DNA from: Methylobacterium longum | GTDB taxonomy: Bacteria; Pseudomonadota; Alphaproteobacteria; Rhizobiales; Beijerinckiaceae | Length of the DNA: 39,041 nucleotides | Direction: 5' to 3' | Assembly: GCF_022179385.1 (NCBI RefSeq) | Contig: NZ_BPQS01000046.1 | Span: forward strand, 1 to 39,041 | Shown: in pieces, positions 32,489 through 39,041 of the stretch | Layout of the letters: each line of letters starts with the position of its first letter | Position numbering within the stretch: position 1 is the first letter of the stretch | Translations under genes and position numbers: made by a program | Notes under the pieces: generated by a model | What the model saw: only the letters and a program-made list of their open reading frames with translations | Told to the model about the DNA's origin: nothing | The model's database searches: none

Positions 32489-33898
32489 TCAGCCGGCGAC
32501 GGTCGACGGCGAGCCGGCGCGGACGCGGGTCAGCAGGGCGACGGCCTTGGGCTGATCCAGGGTCACGTCGTGCTGCATCTCGCAGAGGATCGCGCTCATG
32601 TTCTGCTGCCACAGCAGGACGAGCGTGCCGCCGTCGTCGATGGTCGCCTCGGTGGAGGTCTTGATGGTCATGCCCTCCTCCTCGGCGAACAGCACGTGGC
32701 TGAAGTCGACCAGGCCGAGCGAGCCCTCGTCGGTGTTGGTGCCGCCGTTCTCGACGATCTGGTTCGACACCAGGATCTTGATGCCCTTCCACAAGCCCTG
32801 GGCCAGTTCGGGGTAGATCTTGTTGCCGTTGCCGTCCCGGAGCGTGTCCAGGTAGGCCCAGAACCGGTAGCCCATCACCCAGCGCCAGGCGTCCGAGCGG
32901 ACGATGTTGGCGCCGGTGAGCGACAGCATCATGCGCATGCCGATGGAGTCGAGCTCCGCCACCGTCGGCTTCCGGTTGTTGGCGAACAGGGTGGTGCCGG
33001 ACCCGTCGAAGGTCGTGATCGCCCGGTTGGTGTTGAAGATGCCGATCGGCGTGGCTCCGGCACCGGTGCCGAAGTACATCGCCGAGTCCATCTTCAGGCC
33101 CATGACCCGCTGCAGGTCGGCGCGGATGAACGCCTCCAGGCGGCCGACCGTCCACTTCACGGCCTCGTTGGTCATGTAGACGATGCCCGCCAGCTTGTGG
33201 CTGTTCATGCGGATGTCGTCGAACGAGGGCGCGCCGACCGGCTTCTTGGCGCCCTCACCGACGTACTGAGCGGTCGAGGAGCCGACGCCGCGGGGCTGCC
33301 GGTAGGTGCCGCCGATGAGCTGCACGCTGCGGGGCGCGCCCTGGAGGAAGGTGGTGGCCGGGTAGAGGATCGGGATGATCTCCTCGGTCACCGGCTGGGG
33401 CAGCAGCACGCTCGACGAAGTGGTCGAGGCGAGGCCGGCCTTGAAGCGCTGCTCGCGCGCCCGCCCGTCGAGCTCCTTCACGAACTCGCCGTAGCCCTCA
33501 TTCTTCAGCAGATCGACCGGGCTGACGCGCTCGCTGGAGCCGCTCTCCTGGTGCTGCTTGTTGATGATCGCGGCCTTCGCCTGGGCGGCGACCGGGAAGA
33601 GCACCTTCTGCTCGTCCTTCACCGTCTTCTTCGGAGCCGCGTAGACGCGGGGATCGTCGCCGCTGTTGTGGCCCATGCCGCCGGGCGGGTCGCCGGCGCC
33701 CTTGCTCGAGGCCGCCTCCAGCGCTTCTTCGCGCTCGGCGTCCTTGACCAGGGCGAGCGCCTGCTCGGCACCGGTCAGCGCGTCCTTGTAGGCGGTGCGG
33801 TCGGCCTCGGTGGCCGCCTCGGCGGTGGCCTTGACGCGCGCGGCCTTCGCAGCCTCGTGGGCAGCCTTCAGCTTCGCCCGAAGTTCGGCGAGGGTCAT
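32489..33898 (-). CDS. Major capsid protein (HK97 fold)
   Basis: 469 aa from the ATG at 33898 with GGAGAAGTGAC upstream. Residues about 1-65 are a charged helix, the expected scaffold-like delta domain removed by the prohead protease. The HK97 body follows: S-V-L-L-P-Q-P-V-T-E-E-I-I-P-I-L, Y-M-T-N-E-A-V-K, then R-A-D-L-Q-R-V-M-G-L-K-M-D-S-A-M-Y-F-G-T-G and P-I-G-I-F-N. The late beta strands are also present. A loop of roughly residues 65-125 is longer and polar. Confidence 0.92.
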   Translation of the reverse strand: MTLAELRAKLKAAHEAAKAARVKATAEAATEADRTAYKDALTGAEQALALVKDAEREEALEAASSKGAGDPPGGMGHNSGDDPRVYAAPKKTVKDEQKVLFPVAAQAKAAIINKQHQESGSSERVSPVDLLKNEGYGEFVKELDGRAREQRFKAGLASTTSSSVLLPQPVTEEIIPILYPATTFLQGAPRSVQLIGGTYRQPRGVGSSTAQYVGEGAKKPVGAPSFDDIRMNSHKLAGIVYMTNEAVKWTVGRLEAFIRADLQRVMGLKMDSAMYFGTGAGATPIGIFNTNRAITTFDGSGTTLFANNRKPTVAELDSIGMRMMLSLTGANIVRSDAWRWVMGYRFWAYLDTLRDGNGNKIYPELAQGLWKGIKILVSNQIVENGGTNTDEGSLGLVDFSHVLFAEEEGMTIKTSTEATIDDGGTLVLLWQQNMSAILCEMQHDVTLDQPKAVALLTRVRAGSPSTVAG

Positions 33899-33974
33899 GT
33901 CACTTCTCCATGCGAATGGTGGCAGCGCCCGCACTCGGGATGGCCACCGGGTGAAACCGCCGTGTGCGGGCGGA

Positions 33975-35261
33975 TCAGGCGGGGACGTGCTGCCCCATCG
34001 TGGCGTCGAGGTCGGCCATGCGAGCGTCGGCCTCGATCATCAGGTGCCGCGCTTCGAGCGCGGGAAGGTCATCGGCGAACTGCTGGCGCAGCTTCTGCTC
34101 CGGCGTCGGCTCGGGTGCGGGCTTCTGGCCGCCCTCGCCGGGCTTCGGGTCGGCCGCCTCGGTCTTCCCCTTGATGCCCAGGGCCGCCAGCAGCTTCGCG
34201 GTGATGCTCTCGGCGAGCCCCGTCGGCTCCATGGCGGCGGCCTTCAGCGCATCGATCTTGGTCAGGGCCGAGCACTTGTGCGCCACCTTGGTGTCGGTGG
34301 CCGTCCAGCCGTCGCCGTCCTGCGTGTAGATCGTGATCTTGGCGGCCGGGTCGTCGGTGGTGCCGGCCACGGTCGCGCCGGGAACCTCGATCGTGCCGTC
34401 GCTGACGATCTTGGTGACCTTGCCACGCGCTGTGGCGCCGTTGGCCGACCAAGAGACGAAATCGCCCTTCGCGATGCTGCTGGCCTTCTCTAGGTGCGGC
34501 TCGCCCGCGGCATCCTTCCAGGCCACGAAGCGCTCGCCGCCCATGACGAAGGACTTGCGGTCGCCGCCGCTCCCCCGGTGCGCGTCCTCGAAGGCCTTGC
34601 GCGGAATTAGCAGGCCGTGCTGCTTGCTCCAGCCATCCAGCACGCGCTCAAGATCTTCGAGCGCCCACCGCTCGCCGTCGAGAGTTGCCTTGGCGAGCGC
34701 CATGGGATTCGCAGGAACGGCACATACCGAACATTCAAATAGTTCTGCCGAATGGATCATGTATCCAGGATAGTAGAAGTCTCCGCGCTGCTCATCTGGC
34801 ACTTCCCGCCGCTCAATTTCTTTGGGCAGGAACCCTATGGAGCAGGCACGAAGGGTGTCGGACTTAAGCAGGATTGCAGCCTCATCTGCCTTTGGCACAC
34901 CGAGGGAGAGGTTGAGCGTGCCCTCCGTACGCTTCGGCCGGCCGGTCAGATTCTTCGATAGAGCTGACCACTTGCCGATCATAAAATTGGAGTTGTGGGA
35001 GAACAGTGCGACCGGATTTGCCTCGAAATTCGAAGTGTCTAGCCCGGCCTGAATGACGATATCTCTGTCCCGGTCCTCGACCTCAGCGGACATCACGAAC
35101 GATGCCGCGCCCTTCTCTTCGTCGTATTTGACCCGCTTGATCTCGCTTGACGGCATGCCCTTCAAAATCACGCCGTCGTCCTTGGCGAACGTCTTGCGCT
35201 CGACGCCATAGGCACCCTTGCTATGCAGGTATTCGTCGAGGCTGACGGGCTTCGAAGCCAT
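33975..35261 (-). CDS. HK97 prohead protease with C-terminal Tudor-like domain
   Basis: 428 aa from the ATG at 35261, chosen because AGGAGACACGC precedes it. The N-terminal about 200 residues are a U35-type prohead protease: F-S-H-N-S around His89, L-R-A-C-S-I-G-F with Ser141, and Y-M-I-H-S-A-E-L-F-E-C-S. It cleaves the capsid delta domain during maturation. Residues about 265-333 (G-D-F-V-S-W-S-A-N-G, then D-D-P-A-A-K-I and V-A-H-K-C-S-A-L) look like the Hva1/Tudor (DUF2945) domain, an unexpected addition. A long Pro/Glu-rich linker and a helical C-terminal end follow, perhaps a scaffold. Overlaps the HNH gene by 41 bases. Confidence 0.85.
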   Translation of the reverse strand: MASKPVSLDEYLHSKGAYGVERKTFAKDDGVILKGMPSSEIKRVKYDEEKGAASFVMSAEVEDRDRDIVIQAGLDTSNFEANPVALFSHNSNFMIGKWSALSKNLTGRPKRTEGTLNLSLGVPKADEAAILLKSDTLRACSIGFLPKEIERREVPDEQRGDFYYPGYMIHSAELFECSVCAVPANPMALAKATLDGERWALEDLERVLDGWSKQHGLLIPRKAFEDAHRGSGGDRKSFVMGGERFVAWKDAAGEPHLEKASSIAKGDFVSWSANGATARGKVTKIVSDGTIEVPGATVAGTTDDPAAKITIYTQDGDGWTATDTKVAHKCSALTKIDALKAAAMEPTGLAESITAKLLAALGIKGKTEAADPKPGEGGQKPAPEPTPEQKLRQQFADDLPALEARHLMIEADARMADLDATMGQHVPA

Positions 35262-36012
35262 AGCGTGTCTCCTGGATCGCAACGAGTTCGGCGCGCAGCG
35301 CATCGACCTCCCTGCGCAGAGAGGCGATCACGGCGTCCTTCTCAGGATGGGTAAGGCCACGCCCCGTCAGGGTCCGGGCCTTGTTCCGCGAAGCCTCCGA
35401 GCGCTCAGGTGCGCTCTTGATGACGTGGCACGGGCCGCAGAGCGGCATCAGATTGGCGAACGTGGTCCGGCCGCCTTTGAAAACCGGAATGACATGGTCG
35501 ATCTGCCACCGCCGCGGCTTCTCGCTCATGCTCAGCGAGCAATCGCAGGCACCGCACCGGCCGCCAGTCTTCGCCCAGATCATCAATTTCGCGGCATCGT
35601 TCGTGATGCCGCGCGTACCTAGATCCCTTTCCGGGTCCTTGAACCAGTGGGTATGGCCCATCTGTACCCGAGAGCGCTCGGGCAGATGAGTTTTGACCAG
35701 CGCGAGATGTGCTGGGCACAGAGGAAAACGGGCGTATTGTCCAGTTCTTCGAAGATTGACTTTCCAAACCGTCCCAAGTCTTCGATTCTCGCAGCGCCGC
35801 GCCGGCATCTCGATCTGACAACCGGGCCAGCGGCACCTCACGCTGAGCAGCCCGTGGCGGTCACGACAGTCTGGGCTGCAGTAAACGACCCCTTTCACGA
35901 GACTCGGCGGCCTGTAGACCTCCGTCGAGCAATTTGCGCAGTCGAACAGATGTCCGATCAGGGTGGGGTGCTTGCGAGCACCCAGGCGCTCAAATAGGCT
36001 TTCGACAGCCAT
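35221..36012 (-). CDS. HNH endonuclease with zinc-binding N-terminus
   Basis: 263 aa from the ATG at 36012 (GAGGAGG upstream). Two cysteine-rich parts precede the nuclease: C-A-N-C...Y-C-S-P-D-C and R-C-R-W-P-G-C...C-P-A-H, probably zinc knuckles that bind DNA. The HNH motif follows: C-G-A-C-D-C, then W-Q-I-D-H-V-I-P-V-F-K-G-G and N-L-M-P-L-C-G-P-C-H-V-I-K-S. The C-terminal part is helical. HNH proteins near terminase/portal genes can help cut or package DNA; this could also be a mobile homing nuclease. Its composition is more AT-rich than that of the capsid genes. Confidence 0.85.
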   Translation of the reverse strand: MAVESLFERLGARKHPTLIGHLFDCANCSTEVYRPPSLVKGVVYCSPDCRDRHGLLSVRCRWPGCQIEMPARRCENRRLGTVWKVNLRRTGQYARFPLCPAHLALVKTHLPERSRVQMGHTHWFKDPERDLGTRGITNDAAKLMIWAKTGGRCGACDCSLSMSEKPRRWQIDHVIPVFKGGRTTFANLMPLCGPCHVIKSAPERSEASRNKARTLTGRGLTHPEKDAVIASLRREVDALRAELVAIQETRYGFEARQPRRIPA

Positions 36013-36145
36013 TGCCGCCCCTCCTCGGGCCGCTTGGTTAGAGCCGGCGCGGGTGTTACCAGCACCCCGTCGGCTCATCACTTATAATACAGATGTGTCG
36101 AATAAAGTTTTACGTGTCCCTATTTCAAGCGGCGCAGTAATCTCG

Positions 36146-36739
36146 ATGGATCCACAAGCTCTTGCCAAGGCTCGAAGCCGACTTCGAGTCGCATCGAAAG
36201 CGCTATCCGACCTCGAGAGCATTAAAAACTATGACGATTTTATAGATATCTGGTATGTACTCCTTACGGCATCAAAAAACTTCTATACTATATTAGAGCA
36301 GGGGTCGAAGATTTCGGCTCAATCGAGGCAATGGTACGGAGCGAAGAAACAGGAGCGGCGAAGCGATCCCTTGCTCCGGTATATGTACGAGGCTCGCAAC
36401 GACGATGAGCACGGGCTAAATCTGGGGTCAGAGGATGTTCCTGGGAGCCTGGCTATAGGCGTTAACAAGCCTGGTTTCAGCAGCGCTATGTCAATCTCCG
36501 GCACGTTTGGGCCGGGCGGCAATCTCAGTGTTAAAAGTCTCGATGGCAAACCTGTTCTGGTGGAACAAACGCTCCCGCATGCTCGCCTAATCTCGGTACG
36601 AGATAGGAGCAACGTTGAGTATAAGCCACCGACCGAACATAAAGGCCAGCCGCTTGAGAGCAATCTTCCGCTTCCAGTAGCTAAGCTGATGGTGGCGCAT
36701 TTGGAAACGATGATAGTTCAGGCGCAGGCGTTGGCGTAG
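36146..36739 (+). CDS. Cargo protein with HEPN-like R-x4-H motif
   Basis: 197 aa from the ATG at 36146. A GTG at 36092 could add about 18 residues. The first 90 residues are helical (R-S-R-L-R-V-A-S-K-A-L and D-I-W-Y-V-L-L-T-A-S-K-N-F-Y-T-I-L), with R-Q-W-Y-G near 61-65 and D-P-L-L-R-Y-M-Y-E-A-R-N-D-D-E-H-G (R84...H89). R-N-x3-H inside a helical bundle is the signature of HEPN ribonucleases in toxin and abortive-infection systems. The C-terminal half is beta-like and unrecognised. The gene is opposite to the late operon and AT-richer, so a cargo gene. Catalytic activity is inferred only. Confidence 0.7.
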   Translation: MDPQALAKARSRLRVASKALSDLESIKNYDDFIDIWYVLLTASKNFYTILEQGSKISAQSRQWYGAKKQERRSDPLLRYMYEARNDDEHGLNLGSEDVPGSLAIGVNKPGFSSAMSISGTFGPGGNLSVKSLDGKPVLVEQTLPHARLISVRDRSNVEYKPPTEHKGQPLESNLPLPVAKLMVAHLETMIVQAQALA

Positions 36740-36771
36740 GGCTGCACCTATATTGGAGCGCGAAGAAACCA

Positions 36772-37624
36772 TCAGGCCGCTCCTGTCGCGTCGTAGGCGA
36801 GCCGAAGGGCCGCGCCCTTGCCCGCGTTGTTGTCGGGGCTCTCGGTCTGTCCGGCGCCCGGCTGCGTGGCGTTCTGGCCCATGCTGGCCTGGATCACCTG
36901 GCCGTCCGCTCCGATCAGGCTCATGTTGACCGGCACCGTGCGCTGATCGCCGCCCTTCTTCAGGGGGTTGAGCCGGAACGGCATGACCTCGCGGCCCTCG
37001 TCGAAGGTCATCAGGCCGGTGCTCATGCCGGTCTTCACCAGCTTCTCGATCGTGTCCGGATCGTTGGACATCAGCGCCGAGCGGTCGAACTGAAGGCTGT
37101 ATCGCGGCCAGTCGTCCTGCGGCAGCGAGTGGTTCCGGAGCTTCGTCTCGATGTTGACCGCCAGCGGCATCAAGCAGTCGTTCACGTACTGCCGGTTCAT
37201 CGACGACATGTTGTTGTAAGCGACGGCCTCCAGCGCGTAGATCCGGTGCGGCGGCACATCCATCAGGCCGCAGATCCGCATCACCGCCTGCGTGAAGCTG
37301 TCCTTGCTCTCCGCGTCCTTCGAGTTGATCGCGATTGGCTTCGCGGTGAGCCCCGCCTCCAGCAGGATCGCCTCGCCGCTGCTGCTCGCCCGGCGCGCGG
37401 CCTCGCGCAGCTGCTCCTTCAGCCGGCGGAAGGCCGCGTTGCCCTGCGCGGTGTCCGCGAATCCTTCCTTGGTCTCGAACACCAACGGCTGCTTGCCGTC
37501 GTTGCCGAAGAGCTTCGTCTGGTAGCGGCCTACAGCGGACAGCAGGTCGAGGTTCGGGGAGCCCAGTAGGACGTTCGACAGGCCGTTGACGCCGTCGAGC
37601 AGACGCCCGCGCAGGTGGATCATC
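36772..37624 (-). pseudogene. Portal protein, 5' end removed by IS66 insertion
   Basis: About 284 codons remain of a gene that usually encodes around 400-500 residues. Recognisable portal features are H-L-R-G-R-L-L-D-G-V-N-G-L-S-N-V at the broken end, then a clip-like region, R-I-C-G-L-M-D-V-P-P-H-R-I-Y, and a C-terminal stretch rich in Gly/Gln. The reading frame passes straight into the IS end at 37,625. The missing N-terminal roughly 120 residues should lie beyond the IS. Without the portal no packaging is possible, so the prophage is probably defective unless the IS excises. Confidence 0.8.
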
Positions 37625-39041
37625 GTAAGCGCTGTCCTCAGGCCACGGCTTTGAGGGCCGGCGTTGGCTGGTAAGCCCATGGCAGCAGATCATCGAGGTG
37701 CCGCTGCCGATGGCCCTCGACGATGCGGGTGATGACGTCGGCCAGGTAGGCCTGCGGCTCGACGCCGACGAGCTTGCAGGTCTCGACCAACGAGGCAATT
37801 ACCGCCCAGTGCTCGCCTCCGCCGTCCGAACCAGCAAACAGGGCATTCTTCCGGCTCAAAGCCAGAGGCCGGATCGCGCGCTCGACGGTGTTGGAGTCGA
37901 TCTCCACACGCCCGTCATCGAGGAACAGGCTCAACCCCGCCCAGCGGCTCAGGGCGTAGCGGATCGCCTCCGCTAGATTGCTCTTGCGGCTCAGGAGGCC
38001 GAGCTTCTCCCGCAGCCACGTCTCTAGCGCTTCGACCACGGGCCGGCTTCGTTCCTGACGGGCCGCCCGTCGCTCCTCGGCCGAGCGTCCGCGGATCTCG
38101 GTCTCGATCCGGTAGAGCACGGCGATGCGCGACAGCGCCTCTGTGGCGATCGGCGAGGCCGCGGCGAGATCGTAGAATTGCCGACGCACATGCGCCCAGC
38201 AGTAGGCCAGCCGCACCGCGCCGCCCCTGGCCAGGCTCTCGTAGGCCGCGTAGCCGTCGACCTGCAGCACGCCTGCAAACCCGGAGAGATGCGCGATCGC
38301 TCGTCCGGCCGTGCGATCGGGCGCGTAGACGTAGGCGACGCCGGGCGGATCCGTCCCGCCCCAGGGCCGGTCGTCGCGCGCATACGCCCAAAGCTGACCG
38401 ATCTTGGTGCGGCCGCGCCCCGGATCGAGCACCGGTGCCGTGGTCTCGTCGGCAAACAGCTTGCCCGAGCGCTTGAGCGTCTCCAAGAGCCGCTCGTGCA
38501 CGGGCCGGAGCAGGAAGGCGGCGCGCCCGACCCAGTCGGCCAGCGTCGAGCGGTCGAGGCTGATGCCCTGGCGGGCGAAGATCTGCGCCTGTCGATACAG
38601 CGGCAGGTGGTCGGCGTATTTGGAGACGAGTACCTGCGCGACGAGAGCGTCGGTCGGTAGGCCGCCCTCGATCAGCCGCGCCGGCGCGGGTGCCTGCACG
38701 ATCGCGTCCCCGCAGGCGCGGCAAGCGTAGCGTGGGCGGCGGATCACCAGCACCCGGAACTGCACCGGCACCACGTCGAGACGCTCGGATACGTCCTCGC
38801 CGATCCGGTGCAGGGCACCCGAGCAGCACGGGCAGGCAAGGCTGTCGACATCGACCACGCGCTCGACCCGCGGCAAGTGGGTGGGCAGCGCCCCACGGTT
38901 CGTACGCCGCTTGGCCCTCCGCGCCTCCTGCTTGGCCGGTTCATCCTCCTCGTCGGCAAAGCCCGCGGCCTCGACCTGCTCGGCCTCCTCCAGCCCGAGC
39001 AGGAGTTGATCCTCAGGCAGGCTCTCGGCGCGGCGGCCGAA
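37625..39041 (-). mobile_element. IS66-family insertion sequence, one end
   Basis: The end at 37,625 begins GTAAGCGCTGTCCTCAGG, as expected for IS66 terminal inverted repeats (GTAAGCG). The last eight bases before it, GGATCATC, are the expected length of an IS66 target duplication; the second copy would lie right of the window. The transposase stop is 13 bases inside this end. The IS extends past the window. Confidence 0.8.
37638..39041 (-). CDS. tnpC: IS66 family transposase (TnpC), 5' end outside window
   Basis: 467 codons in frame to the right edge, so the start lies further right; full proteins are around 500-540 aa. At the visible N-terminus is F-G-R-R-A-E-S-L, the DNA-binding/linker region, then a zinc finger (C-P-C-C-S-G-A-L...C-R-A-C-G-D-A). 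The catalytic core shows F-A-D-E-T-T-A-P-V-L-D-P-G, V-L-Q-V-D-G-Y-A-A-Y, and the Glu in S-N-T-V-E-R-A-I-R-P, with L-F-A-G-S-D-G-G-G-E-H-W following. It moves the element by cut-and-paste. TnpA/TnpB are not in the window. Confidence 0.92.
   Translation of the reverse strand, partial: FGRRAESLPEDQLLLGLEEAEQVEAAGFADEEDEPAKQEARRAKRRTNRGALPTHLPRVERVVDVDSLACPCCSGALHRIGEDVSERLDVVPVQFRVLVIRRPRYACRACGDAIVQAPAPARLIEGGLPTDALVAQVLVSKYADHLPLYRQAQIFARQGISLDRSTLADWVGRAAFLLRPVHERLLETLKRSGKLFADETTAPVLDPGRGRTKIGQLWAYARDDRPWGGTDPPGVAYVYAPDRTAGRAIAHLSGFAGVLQVDGYAAYESLARGGAVRLAYCWAHVRRQFYDLAAASPIATEALSRIAVLYRIETEIRGRSAEERRAARQERSRPVVEALETWLREKLGLLSRKSNLAEAIRYALSRWAGLSLFLDDGRVEIDSNTVERAIRPLALSRKNALFAGSDGGGEHWAVIASLVETCKLVGVEPQAYLADVITRIVEGHRQRHLDDLLPWAYQPTPALKAVA

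Noticed and set aside
32114..34174. 686-codon plus-strand frame opposite the capsid and protease genes
   Set aside because: It is antisense to genes with clear domains, has Arg/Gly/Leu-heavy shadow composition and no recognisable domain. High GC opens such frames.

Overview
The window reads as high-GC alphaproteobacterial DNA, most likely a Methylobacterium/Methylorubrum-type chromosome. This is inferred from base composition, the style of the small exported proteins and the many hairpins of the form CGAAAAAGCCCGC...GCGGGCTTT. It has two halves: an accessory region of small and decaying genes (1 to about 10,050) and a siphophage-type prophage late region on the minus strand (about 10,099 to 37,624), which an IS66 element cuts at the right edge.

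Left half. The first 279 bases are the N-terminus of a membrane sugar-phosphate transferase of the exopolysaccharide-priming type, transcribed leftward. About 1.6 kb away is a compact, AT-richer three-gene cassette (1,884-3,742, plus strand): a protein with a PEP-CTERM-like tail, an exosortase/archaeosortase-family enzyme with a visible Cys/Arg/His triad, and an unrecognised membrane-anchored protein. It looks like a dedicated single-substrate protein-sorting system. From 3.8 to 10 kb there are small exported or membrane proteins (two with a V-C-x-G-C motif), a VanZ-like protein, a duplicated small-protein locus with one live and one dead copy, a longer repeat, and at least seven look-alike terminators.

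Right half, read right to left in transcription order: portal (5' end lost to IS66), HNH nuclease, HK97-type prohead protease with an appended Tudor-like domain, major capsid protein, small head proteins, head-tail connector, two proteins with Sec signal peptides, head closure, gp10-like neck protein, tail terminator, major tail protein, tail assembly chaperone with a probable -1 frameshift extension, tape measure (1,511 aa), hub and tail proteins, tail fibre and accessory protein, then a lysis block with two different peptidoglycan hydrolases, a PadR-like winged-helix protein, holin-like proteins and a spanin-like Rz/Rz1 pair. Many neighbouring genes overlap by 1 or 4 bases, so they are probably translationally coupled. 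Two plus-strand cargo genes interrupt the operon: a small exported protein (28,154-28,468) and a protein with a HEPN-like R-x4-H motif (36,146-36,739).

The prophage is probably defective because the IS has removed the portal N-terminus. No integrase, repressor, terminase, tRNA or attachment site is visible. The best candidates for undescribed biology are the exosortase cassette, the HEPN-like cargo gene, the two phage-encoded exported proteins and the chaperone frameshift.
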